Origin: JAVBJV01 sp031555315
GTDB taxonomy: Bacteria > Pseudomonadota > Alphaproteobacteria > Acetobacterales > Acetobacteraceae
Length of the DNA stretch: 64,000 nucleotides
Direction: 5' to 3'
NCBI GenBank assembly: GCA_031555315.1
Contig: JAVBUO010000010.1
Location: 1-64,000 of the forward strand
In this document: in pieces, positions 24,262 through 32,030 of the stretch
Numbering within the stretch: position 1 is the first letter of the stretch
Layout: every line of letters starts with the position of its first letter
The notes under the pieces: generated by a model
Database searches by the model: none
What the model saw: only the letters and a program-made list of their open reading frames with translations
Told to the model about the DNA's origin: nothing
Translations under genes and position numbers: made by a program

Positions 24262-24978
24262 TTACTGCGGCTGATCCGCCGGCGCTTGCGGCAGCGGTGC
24301 GAAGGCGGCAGGCGGGACCGGTTTCGGCGCGTTGGGCGTTTCCGGTGTGTCGTCTGCTTCCGACGTTCCGCCTGCGGTCGACGGCTCGCCCGTTTCCGGC
24401 GTTTCGCCCGCAACCGGTTCACGCACGGCGGCGCTGACGATGTCGCCGGCGAGGCGCGCGCGCAGGCTGGGGTCCTGGGCGGTGGGGGCCAGAATGTCGT
24501 CGACCCGCCAGTTGCCGCCGGCATCGGCGCTCAGCCGGTAGCCGAGGTGAAAGGTATGAGGGCCGTCGCTGTCGCCCTGGGGGGTCATCGTGATACGCAC
24601 TTCGGCTTCGGCGCGGGTCGCATCGACCAGCTTCACCGTCACGCTGGCCAGCCGCAGCTGGTAATATTCCTGGCACAGGCAGAACGGGTCGTAGCCGGTG
24701 GAATTTGGTTCGTTGAGCTGCTGCGACAGGGTCTGTCCCTGCTGCCACAGCGTCATCAGTTCGTCGGAGAACAGCGTGGACAGCACGGTGTCGTTGATCA
24801 GCGGCGGGCCGTTATCGGCGGCGTAATATTCGTAGATGCCGGCGACGAAAGTCTGCACCGGCGCGGCCGGATCTTCGCGGTCCGACATCGACGCGGCAAG
24901 AAACAGCCCCAGCATGACCAGCGGCACCAGCAGATAGGGCAGCCGACGCAGAAAGGGAGCAGCCGTCTTCTGTGTCAT
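24262..24978 (-). CDS. Membrane-anchored protein of unknown function (DUF3828-like)
   Basis: A 238-residue protein from the ATG at 24978 (MTQKTAAPFLRRLPYLLVPL). One transmembrane segment (LPYLLVPLVMLGLFLAASM) is followed by a periplasmic domain with FVAGIYEYYAADNGPPLI, DELMTLWQQG and a Cys pair in YDPFCLCQEYYQL. Strands such as VTVKLVDATRAEAEVRITM and YRLSADAGGNWRVDDIL follow. The layout recalls DUF3828-like lipoproteins, but recognition is weak. The last ~50 residues are Pro/Glu/Ala-rich. It converges on the GntR gene with an 8-bp gap and lies 97 bp downstream of trpS. Confidence 0.55.
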   Translation of the reverse strand: MTQKTAAPFLRRLPYLLVPLVMLGLFLAASMSDREDPAAPVQTFVAGIYEYYAADNGPPLINDTVLSTLFSDELMTLWQQGQTLSQQLNEPNSTGYDPFCLCQEYYQLRLASVTVKLVDATRAEAEVRITMTPQGDSDGPHTFHLGYRLSADAGGNWRVDDILAPTAQDPSLRARLAGDIVSAAVREPVAGETPETGEPSTAGGTSEADDTPETPNAPKPVPPAAFAPLPQAPADQPQ

Positions 24979-25075
24979 CCCCCCAATCCGGATACAGCAC
25001 GCATAAAATTCCACCTTTGGTTTTAGATAAACCCCTATGCGCCTTTTTGCGCAAGGTGGAATCACGCTGCGTGGA

Positions 25076-26083
25076 TCAGCGCAGGAAGCCGACCAGACGT
25101 TCCACTTCCGCCACAACCGGGTCGGCGATCGCCGCGGCGCGCTCGGCGCCGTGTTTGAGGATGGCGTCCAGTTCGGCGGTGTCCTTCAGCAGGCGCTGCG
25201 TCTCGGCGCCGATCGGGCCGATCTTGGCGGCCACCAGCTCGGCCAGCGCGTTTTTGAACACACCGAACCCCTGTCCACCGAACTGCGCCAGCACGGCGGC
25301 GGCGTCGCTGTCGGCAAGTGCTGCGTAGATGCCGACCAGATTGCGCGCCTCGGGCCGGTCGTCGAGACCCGACGCATCCTCGGGCAGCGGATGCGGATCG
25401 GTCTTGGCGCGGCGGATCTTCAGCGCGATGGCGTCGGCGTCGTCCGACAGGCTGATGCGCGACTGGTCCGACGGATCGGACTTGCTCATCTTCTTGGTGC
25501 CGTCGCGCAGGCTCATCACCCGCGCCGCGGGGCCGAGGATCAGCGGGTTGATCGGCGGGAAGAAATCCACCCCGTAATCGTAATTGAATTTCTGCGCGAT
25601 ATCGTTGGCGAGCTCCAGATGCTGGCGCTGGTCGTCGCCGACCGGCACATGGGTGGCCTTATAGGCCATGATGTCGGCGGCCATCAGCACCGGATAGACA
25701 TACAGCCCGGCCGAGGCGCTTTCACGGTCCTTGCCGGCCTTGTCCTTGAACTGGGTCATCCGGTTCAGCCAGCCGATGCGCGCCACGCAGTTCAGCACCC
25801 AGGCGAGCTGGGTGTGCGAACGCACGCTGCCCTGGGTGAACAGGATGTGGTTCTTCGGGTCGACGCCGCAGGCGATCAGCGTCGCCGCCATCTCACGCGT
25901 CTGCTGGCGCAAATCGTCGGGGTTCTGGAACACCGCGGTAATGGCGTGCAGGTCGACGATGCACCACACGCATTCGTAGCTGTCCTGCAGCGCCACCCAG
26001 TTGCGGATCGCCCCCAGGTAATTGCCGAGCGTCGGTACGCCCGATGGCTGGATTCCTGAGAAGATGCGCGGCTTGGCGGTCAT
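25076..26083 (-). CDS. trpS: Tryptophanyl-tRNA synthetase
   Basis: Class I synthetase charging tRNA-Trp. The first signature is SGIQPSGVPTLGNYLGAI, where Thr takes the first His place of HIGH, as in several bacterial TrpS. The second is KKMSKSDPSDQSRI. The middle holds ITAVFQNPDDLRQQ and VYPVLMAADIMAYKATHVPVGDDQRQHLELANDIA, typical of the short bacterial enzyme, and 335 residues is normal. It follows murJ on the same strand by 57 bp, an arrangement frequent in alphaproteobacteria. Confidence 0.96.
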   Translation of the reverse strand: MTAKPRIFSGIQPSGVPTLGNYLGAIRNWVALQDSYECVWCIVDLHAITAVFQNPDDLRQQTREMAATLIACGVDPKNHILFTQGSVRSHTQLAWVLNCVARIGWLNRMTQFKDKAGKDRESASAGLYVYPVLMAADIMAYKATHVPVGDDQRQHLELANDIAQKFNYDYGVDFFPPINPLILGPAARVMSLRDGTKKMSKSDPSDQSRISLSDDADAIALKIRRAKTDPHPLPEDASGLDDRPEARNLVGIYAALADSDAAAVLAQFGGQGFGVFKNALAELVAAKIGPIGAETQRLLKDTAELDAILKHGAERAAAIADPVVAEVERLVGFLR

Positions 26084-26140
26084 GGTGTGTCCCGGATGAG
26101 CTGAAACGACGGAAGGTGATGCGGTCAGTTCGTCGCCACG

Positions 26141-27694
26141 TCAAGCGCGGCTGGCGCGGCGGCGTCTGACCAGTTTCAGGATTTCGCGTATATCGAACGC
26201 GCCGATACTCTGGCCGACCAGCAGATAAGCCGCCCCGCCCACACCGACCAGTACCGCAAGACCGATCAGGCGGGCGAAGGGAAGGTTGCTCAGCAGCGCG
26301 GCCAGCGGTTGCTGTCCGAACCACAGGATCGCCGCCATCGCCACGGCTGCCAGCACCATGCGCAGCGTGCGCGTGCGCAACCGTGCGCTGGGTGCGAAAT
26401 GTCCGCGCCGCCACAGGATGAAACCCAGCAGACCGGCGTTGAACAGCGCCGCCAGCGCGGTGGCCAGCGCCACGCCGACATGGGCCAGCGGGTACATCAG
26501 CGACAGGTTCAGCACCAGATTCAGCGCCACGGCGGCCACGCCGATCTTCACCGGTGTGCTGGTGTCGCCACGCGCGAAGAAGCCCGGCGCGAACGCCTTG
26601 GTCAGCACATAGGCGGGCAGCCCGATCGCGAACACCGCCAGCGCCGCGCTGGTGGCGGCGACCGCCTCGCCGCCGAACGCGCCGCGCCCGAACAGGGTGG
26701 AAACGACCGGGCCGGAAATCGCCGCCAGCGCCAGCGCGGCGGGCAGGGTCAGCACCAGAGATATCTCGACCGCCTGATTGAGGGTGGCGCGCGAGGCGTC
26801 TTCCTCGCCGGCGCGCACCTGGCGCGACAACAGCGGCAGCAGCGCGGTGCCGACCGCCGCGCCGATCACCCCGAGCGGCAACTGGTTCACGCGATCCGCG
26901 TAATACAGATACGACACGCTGCCGCCGGGCAGCAGCGAGGCGATGATCACATCGACCGCCAGATTGAGCTGGGTGACGCCCGCGCCGACGATGCCCGGCG
27001 CCATGCGCCGCAGCAGCACGCGCATCTCGGGCGTCAGGCGCGGGCGCGGCATGCGCAGCGGCATACCAGCCGCGGCGCAGGCATGGGCGACCAGGATCAG
27101 CTGCAGCACGCCCGACAGCGTGACACCCCACGACAGCGCATGACCGGGGGTGGCGACATACGGCGTCAGCAGCCACAGCGTCGCCATCGACACCACGTTG
27201 AACAGCAGCGGCGCGCCGGCCGCCATGGCGAATTTGTTCAACCCGTTCAGCACCCCCGACAGCAGCGCGACCAGACAGATCAGCAGCAGATACGGAAAAG
27301 TGATGCGGGTCATCTCGACCGCCAATGTGAACTTCGCCGGGTCGGCGGAAAAGCCCGGGGCCAGCACCGTCATGATGTAGGGCATGACCAGAATGCCCAG
27401 CAGTGTCAGCGCGCCCAGGAACACCGTCATCATCGCCAGTGCCTGTTCGGCGATGCGCCGCGCGGCGGCGGGCCCTTCGGCGGCCAGCGTGCCGGCGAAG
27501 GTGGGTACGAAGGCGGCGTTGAACGCGCCTTCGCCGAACAGGCGGCGGAACAGGTTGGGCAGTTTCAGCGCCACGAAGAAGGCGTCCGCCACCGGGCCGG
27601 CACCCAGCATGGCGGCGATGAACATGTCGCGCGCAAAACCAAAGACCCGGCTGGCCATCGTCCAGCCGCCGACGGTGAGAATTCCACGAAGCAT
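26141..27694 (-). CDS. murJ: Lipid II flippase MurJ (MviN)
   Basis: MurJ flips lipid II across the inner membrane for peptidoglycan synthesis. The 517 residues hold about 14 hydrophobic segments with the MOP-flippase layout. The start MLRGILTVGGWTMASRVFGFARDMFIAAMLGAGPVADAFFVALKLPN is the family hallmark, and FRRLFGEGAFNAAFVP follows. APGFFARGDTSTPVKIG is the motif with functionally important charged residues. The neighbour trpS downstream matches common order. Starts at the ATG at 27694. Confidence 0.95.
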   Translation of the reverse strand: MLRGILTVGGWTMASRVFGFARDMFIAAMLGAGPVADAFFVALKLPNLFRRLFGEGAFNAAFVPTFAGTLAAEGPAAARRIAEQALAMMTVFLGALTLLGILVMPYIMTVLAPGFSADPAKFTLAVEMTRITFPYLLLICLVALLSGVLNGLNKFAMAAGAPLLFNVVSMATLWLLTPYVATPGHALSWGVTLSGVLQLILVAHACAAAGMPLRMPRPRLTPEMRVLLRRMAPGIVGAGVTQLNLAVDVIIASLLPGGSVSYLYYADRVNQLPLGVIGAAVGTALLPLLSRQVRAGEEDASRATLNQAVEISLVLTLPAALALAAISGPVVSTLFGRGAFGGEAVAATSAALAVFAIGLPAYVLTKAFAPGFFARGDTSTPVKIGVAAVALNLVLNLSLMYPLAHVGVALATALAALFNAGLLGFILWRRGHFAPSARLRTRTLRMVLAAVAMAAILWFGQQPLAALLSNLPFARLIGLAVLVGVGGAAYLLVGQSIGAFDIREILKLVRRRRASRA

Positions 27695-27703
27695 GGGTGC
27701 GGC

Positions 27704-27747
27704 TTAGAGCAATTCCGGCGCGGAGGAAATCATCCGCCGGTCCGGAA
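27704..27747. repeat. Imperfect palindromic intergenic sequence
   Basis: TTAGAGCAATTCCGG at 27704 opens an imperfect palindrome closed by CCGGTCCGGAA ending at 27747. It shares the AGAGCA start with family B and with the palindrome at 52335 but not the B core. It lies between the divergent murJ and the YXWGXW gene; the rest of 27748-27910 holds no gene I can support. Confidence 0.4.
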
Positions 27748-27910
27748 AACGCGCTGCGGCCGGTCTGGCGCGGCCTGGCTGCGCTGCCGCAGCCGACGGG
27801 GGGCAGCACGATACGCGTGTTGCAAGAAGATACATTCACGCCATGCCAAGGTCATATTCCCCGCATAGGTTGCATACGGATAATCCGATAGAGGATGCGG
27901 AGAAAACACG

Positions 27911-28363
27911 ATGATAACGACACGCCGCCGTTTGGCGCTGCTGTTCGCCGGGATCGCCGGCTCCAGCCTGTTGGCCGGGACGGCCGATGCCCAGAGCATC
28001 GGGATCGTCATCGCGCCGTCGGCGCCGCCGCCGATGCGCTACGAGCCGATGCCGCCGCCGCGCCCGGGCTACACCTGGACCCGCGGCTACTGGGACTGGA
28101 ATGGTCGCGCCTATGGCTGGCGCGAAGGGCGCTGGGTGCGTGCCCGGCCCGGTTATGTGTGGACGGAACCGACCTGGTATCAGGATGGACGCGGCTGGCG
28201 CCGGGCGCAGGGCCGCTGGGATATGGACCGCCGTGGACCGCCCCCCGCATCGCATCGCGGGCCGCCGCCGCGCCATAACAACCCCCCGCCGCCTCCGCCA
28301 CGCCACGGCCCGCCGCCGTCACGCCACGAACCTCCGCCCCCACCGCCGCGCGGGTATCGCTGA
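27911..28363 (+). CDS. Secreted YXWGXW-repeat protein with Pro/His-rich tail
   Basis: A 150-residue secreted protein: basic start MITTRRRLALLFAG, hydrophobic core and AxA cleavage near TADAQ. Residues ~45-100 carry the Trp/Tyr/Gly/Arg repeat (YTWTRGYWDWNGRAYGWREG, RPGYVWTEPTWYQDGRGWRR), recognised in YXWGXW-repeat proteins, whose role is unknown. The last ~45 residues are Pro, His, Arg and Asn (PPPRHNNPPPPPPRHGPPPS). It stands alone upstream of a strong bidirectional hairpin. A metal- or envelope-related role would be a guess. Confidence 0.72.
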   Translation: MITTRRRLALLFAGIAGSSLLAGTADAQSIGIVIAPSAPPPMRYEPMPPPRPGYTWTRGYWDWNGRAYGWREGRWVRARPGYVWTEPTWYQDGRGWRRAQGRWDMDRRGPPPASHRGPPPRHNNPPPPPPRHGPPPSRHEPPPPPPRGYR

Positions 28364-28374
28364 CGCACACCAGA

Positions 28375-28424
28375 TCCGGGCGGAGCGCGGCGTTTTGCAA
28401 CGAACGTCTGCCGCTCCGCCCGGA
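28375..28424. terminator. Bidirectional hairpin between convergent genes
   Basis: TCCGGGCGGAGCG (28375-28387) is perfectly complementary to CGCTCCGCCCGGA (28412-28424), enclosing a 24-base loop that includes TTTT. It lies between the convergent genes ending at 28363 and 28442, and may act on both. Confidence 0.6.
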
Positions 28425-28441
28425 GCCGGGATGGCGGGTGG

Positions 28442-29026
28442 TCAGAACCGCAGTGGCTGACCGACCTGCTGTCCGAACACTTTGCCGATCGCAAGTCCCA
28501 GACCGAAAGCAACGTCACGTGCATCTTCGCTGGTTTGCCGACACTGAACCGACGCTACCCACAAAACCTGGGCCGATCCGGCCTGTGTCAGCTCGGCGCG
28601 CAGGGCGATCTGGTTCGGGCCGCGCTGCGGGCGCGGTGTCATATGATAGCCCGCGGGGTCGTTGCGCCCCCAGCCGAAATCGTCCCAATGGCGATCGGCG
28701 GGCTGGGCGAAATTGGCGGTACCGCCGCCCATCCTCATCCGCGACAGGACACTGGTGCGCAATGCCAGGCGCAGAGGGGCGGCGGATGCGTTGCGCAGAT
28801 CGACCGCCGACACCCGCGCTTCGCGCAGTCCGGCGAGAAAACGCTCACCCAACGCCTGATTTTCGGGACTGTTGTCGGCAATGTCCAGCGCAACCGTCCG
28901 GTTGGCGGGCAGTGGATGCAGCTGCGTGGCGATGATCGTCCCATCGCACCCGGGGCCGGCATACGCCATCGGCGCCAGTAAGGCAGCGAACAGCGGGCCG
29001 ACGACCCGTAGAATCATGTGTTTCAT
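28442..29026 (-). CDS. Secreted protein of unknown function
   Basis: A 194-residue protein with a clear signal peptide (MKHMILRVVGPLFAALLAPMAYAG). The mature part starts PGCDGTIIATQLHPLPANRTVALDIADNSPENQALGERFLAGL, which looks like a folded alpha/beta domain. Then come LRLALRTSVLSRMRMGGG, a Trp-rich patch (RHWDDFGWGRNDPAGYH) and the strand-like VLWVASVQCRQTSEDARDVAFGLGLAIGKVFGQ. Two Cys, near each end of the mature chain, could pair. I do not recognise a family. It is encoded alone, convergent with the YXWGXW gene and divergent from the lipoprotein gene. Confidence 0.62.
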   Translation of the reverse strand: MKHMILRVVGPLFAALLAPMAYAGPGCDGTIIATQLHPLPANRTVALDIADNSPENQALGERFLAGLREARVSAVDLRNASAAPLRLALRTSVLSRMRMGGGTANFAQPADRHWDDFGWGRNDPAGYHMTPRPQRGPNQIALRAELTQAGSAQVLWVASVQCRQTSEDARDVAFGLGLAIGKVFGQQVGQPLRF

Positions 29027-29167
29027 GGGAACTCCTTATATTACCGAGCGTAGCAGTCATTCGGGTAACGGCCAATGATTTGTGTCGCACCGGAGTTGCC
29101 GGTCCGACGCAGTCGATCCCTGCAGCTGCCGACGGAAATGTGTATCGAAGTTGTGACAGAGGAAGAC

Positions 29168-29722
29168 ATGTTTAAATCCAGATTATCGCCGGATGGCTTT
29201 TGTCGGTTCGGAAGGCGCGCCTTGCAGCTTGCCGTCTGTGCGCCGGCGCTGCTGCTGGCGGCGTGTTACGGGCCGGGATATCATCCGGGCGGATATTCAC
29301 GCGGATATGCGGACGGCGGATATTATGGCGGCGGATATTACGGCGGGTCGCCGGGTTACTATCAGCCGCCACCGCGCGGCTACCGGTCGCAGCCGGTTGG
29401 ATACTGGGATAACCGGTACCGGGACAATCGGGATTATCGGCGCGGCCGGGACTATCAGCCGCCCCCGCCACGCCAGCGGTCCGGCAATCCACCCCCGCCG
29501 CCGCCCGGCTGGCAACAGCACGATAACACGCCGCGTCATGCCAACCCGCCGCCACGCCAGCAGCACGGCAATCCACCCCCGCCGCCCGGCTGGCAGCAGC
29601 GCGATAACACGCCGCGCCATATCAGTCCGCCGCCACGCCAGCAGCACAGCAATCCGCCGCCGCCACCGCGACAGCAGCATAGCAATCCGCCACCGCCGCC
29701 GCCCGGCTGGCAGCAGCGATAA
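29168..29722 (+). CDS. Probable lipoprotein with Gly/Tyr segment and Pro/Gln/His tandem repeats
   Basis: I choose the ATG at 29168, preceded by GAGGAAG, because it gives a short signal peptide ending in the lipobox LLLAAC. The mature chain has three zones. The first is Gly/Tyr-rich (YGPGYHPGGYSRGYADGGYY) and the second is Arg/Asp/Tyr-rich (DNRYRDNRDYRRGRDYQPP). The third is tandem repeats built from NPPPPPPGWQQ, DNTPRH and PPPRQQH. The repeats differ by point changes and one shortened unit, showing slippage or unequal exchange. Such proteins are likely extended and surface- or periplasm-exposed. No function is assigned. Confidence 0.66.
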   Translation: MFKSRLSPDGFCRFGRRALQLAVCAPALLLAACYGPGYHPGGYSRGYADGGYYGGGYYGGSPGYYQPPPRGYRSQPVGYWDNRYRDNRDYRRGRDYQPPPPRQRSGNPPPPPPGWQQHDNTPRHANPPPRQQHGNPPPPPGWQQRDNTPRHISPPPRQQHSNPPPPPRQQHSNPPPPPPGWQQR

Positions 29723-29754
29723 CCCGCCACGCCCGCCGTTGAAACGGCAGCGGG

Positions 29755-30411
29755 TCAGGCGCGTGGCGCCGGTGTCTTGTCCGGATACCGGCACCATGCG
29801 CGTCCGGCGCAGCGCCAGCATTCGGGGGTGCGCGCCTTGCACACGTAACGCCCGTGCAGGATCAGCCAATGATGTGCGTCGCGCAGATATTCGGGCGGCA
29901 GGCGGCTGACCAGCGCGTCCTCGACGGCGCGCACCGTCTTGCCCGGAGCCAGGCCGGTACGGTTGGACAGACGGAAGATGTGGGTGTCCACCGCCATCGT
30001 GTCCTGCCCGAACGCCACGTTCAGCACCACGTTCGCGGTCTTGCGGCCGACGCCGGGCAGCGCCTCCAGCGCCTCGCGCGTGGCGGGCACCTGTCCGCCA
30101 TGCCGGTCCAGCAGGATCTGCGACAGCGCCACCACGTTCTTCGCCTTGCCCTGCCATAGCCCGATCGAGCGAATGTATCGCCCCACGCCGTCCACCCCCA
30201 GCGCCACCATGGCCTGCGGCGTATTGGCGGCGGCGAACAGGTCGCGGGTCGCCTTGTTCACCGAGACGTCGGTCGCCTGTGCCGACAGCGTCACCGCGAC
30301 CAGCAGTGTGTAAGCGTCGGTGTAGTCCAGTTCGGTCTTCGGGTCCGGGCGCGAGGCGGCCAGCGCTTCGATGAAGCTGCGTATCTCGGCGCGGGTCATC
30401 GGTTTCGGCAT
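29755..30411 (-). CDS. nth: Endonuclease III (DNA glycosylase/AP lyase)
   Basis: Nth excises oxidised pyrimidines and nicks the abasic site. The helix-hairpin-helix LEALPGVGRKTANVVLN carries the catalytic Lys, and VDTHIFRLSNRTG carries the catalytic Asp. The [4Fe-4S] cluster cysteines occur as C-X6-C-X2-C-X5-C in VCKARTPECWRCAGRAWC near the end. The 218 residues are full length. The gene follows lnt with a 3-bp gap, so both are on one transcript. Confidence 0.96.
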   Translation of the reverse strand: MPKPMTRAEIRSFIEALAASRPDPKTELDYTDAYTLLVAVTLSAQATDVSVNKATRDLFAAANTPQAMVALGVDGVGRYIRSIGLWQGKAKNVVALSQILLDRHGGQVPATREALEALPGVGRKTANVVLNVAFGQDTMAVDTHIFRLSNRTGLAPGKTVRAVEDALVSRLPPEYLRDAHHWLILHGRYVCKARTPECWRCAGRAWCRYPDKTPAPRA

Positions 30412-30414
30412 CGC

Positions 30415-31920
30415 TCAGTCTTCACGCCGCCGGAGCAGACACAGCAGGAACAGCGCCGCCATGGCGCCCAGGACCGGCAGGTTGCCGATGCGCGCGAACA
30501 GGGTCGGGGCATCGGGCATCGGAACGTCGACCGCCAGTATCCCCGTCTCGCCCAGTCCCAGCCGGCCGAGTTCGTGCCCGCGGGCGTCGAAGGCGGCGGA
30601 AATGCCGGTGTTGGCGGCGCGGATCAGCGGCAGGCCCTCTTCGATCGCGCGGATGCGCGCGGCGGCCAGATGCTGGTAAGGCCCGGTCGAGGTGCCGAAC
30701 CAGGCGTCGTTGGTTGCGTTGACCATCCAGGTCGGCCGGTCGGCGCGGTCCACGACGGCGCCGGGAAAGATCGATTCATAGCAGATGTTGATCCCGACCG
30801 GGGGAGCGCCCGGCACGTGCAGCGTCGTCGGGCCGGGGCCGGGCGCGAACCCGTCGCCCGGGACCAGCTGAACGCCGACCTTGGCCCAGGATGGCTGATA
30901 TTCACCGAACGGCACCAGATGGGACTTGTCGTAGACGCCGGCGACGGCGCCGGAACCGCCGGCGGTGCGCACGATCGCCAGCATGCTGTTGCGCGGGCGG
31001 CGTTCGGCGTCGAAGCGGATGGCGCCGGCCAGCACCGGAATGCCGTCCGCCGCCTGGGTGATGATGTTCAGCGCGTCGGGGTTGGTGTCCAGCAGGTACG
31101 GGCTGGCGGTTTCCGGCCAGACGATTAGCACCGGACGCGGTTCCGTCATCGCCGCCCTGTTGGTCAGGGTCAGATAGCGGTCGAAATATGCCGCGCGGTT
31201 TTCGGGGGCCCATTTGCCATCCTGCGCGACGTTGCCCTGGATGATCGCCACCCGCTGTTCCGGCGCTTCCGGGCCGGATTGCAGCAGCCGCAGGGCGCCA
31301 TCGGTTCCCCAGAACAACAACAGACAGATGGTGGCAGCCCAGCCCCAGCGCCCCAGCGCCGGAGCGCTTGCCGCCACCACGGTCAGGAAGGTCAGCAGGA
31401 AGATCCCGCCATAGGCGGCGGGTTGCAGGAAGAGCGGGCCGAGCGCGCCCAGCTCCACCGCCCAGACGCTGCCCAGCGGGTTCCACGGAAAACCGCTGAG
31501 CGCCACGGCGCGCGCCGCGTCGCCCAGCACGATCAGGGCAGCGAACCCGAGCACACGCGCCCAGCCGGGCGCCAGCCGGTGGGCGAGCATGGCGGGGATG
31601 GCGATGAAGATCGCCAGGAACACGGCCAGCGCCGGCACCGCCAGCGGCACCAGCCACCAGAAGCGGGCGGCCTCGATCAGGATCGCTTCGGTGATCCAGT
31701 ACAGACCGAACAGGTGATAGCCGAATCCCCACCAGAACCCGGCCCATCCGGCCTGGCGGGTGCGTTCCATCCGGCCGATCGTCACGATCAGGAACGGCAG
31801 GGAAATCCAGAGCACCGGGACGACATGCAACGGCGGCAGAGCCAGCGCCGCCAGTGCGCCGCACGATCCTGCCAGCAGATAGAGACGGCCTTTGCGGTGC
31901 TGGCGGACGGGTCTGCGCAT
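30415..31920 (-). CDS. lnt: Apolipoprotein N-acyltransferase
   Basis: Lnt adds the third acyl chain to the N-terminal Cys of lipoproteins in the inner membrane. The N-terminal ~210 residues contain several transmembrane helices (including FWWGFGYHLFGLYWITEAIL and LSGFPWNPLGSVW). The nitrilase-like domain shows the catalytic triad: Glu in LIVWPETASPYLL, Lys in VYDKSHLVPFGEYQ and Cys in GINICYESIFPG. WMVNATNDAWFGTSTGPYQHLAAARIRAIE is also typical. The 501 residues end with a final transmembrane helix. It is the first gene of a pair with nth. Confidence 0.96.
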   Translation of the reverse strand: MRRPVRQHRKGRLYLLAGSCGALAALALPPLHVVPVLWISLPFLIVTIGRMERTRQAGWAGFWWGFGYHLFGLYWITEAILIEAARFWWLVPLAVPALAVFLAIFIAIPAMLAHRLAPGWARVLGFAALIVLGDAARAVALSGFPWNPLGSVWAVELGALGPLFLQPAAYGGIFLLTFLTVVAASAPALGRWGWAATICLLLFWGTDGALRLLQSGPEAPEQRVAIIQGNVAQDGKWAPENRAAYFDRYLTLTNRAAMTEPRPVLIVWPETASPYLLDTNPDALNIITQAADGIPVLAGAIRFDAERRPRNSMLAIVRTAGGSGAVAGVYDKSHLVPFGEYQPSWAKVGVQLVPGDGFAPGPGPTTLHVPGAPPVGINICYESIFPGAVVDRADRPTWMVNATNDAWFGTSTGPYQHLAAARIRAIEEGLPLIRAANTGISAAFDARGHELGRLGLGETGILAVDVPMPDAPTLFARIGNLPVLGAMAALFLLCLLRRRED

Positions 31921-32030
31921 ACGAGAGCCTTTTCGCTTTTAAAAATTGACCGCCCGATCGTAATGGATGGCTGCGCGTCGGACAAAATCCGTGGTAAAAT
32001 CAATCCGTTACGATTCCGGGACGGGCGAGA

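Noticed and set aside
26309..27868. Plus-strand open frame of 519 codons antisense to murJ
   Set aside because: Extremely Gln/Arg/His-rich with no family features; it is the complement of hydrophobic MurJ codons.
29480..29722. CRISPR-like tandem repetition
   Set aside because: The periodic sequence encodes Pro/Gln/His repeats in frame; there are no unique spacers of constant length and no cas genes.
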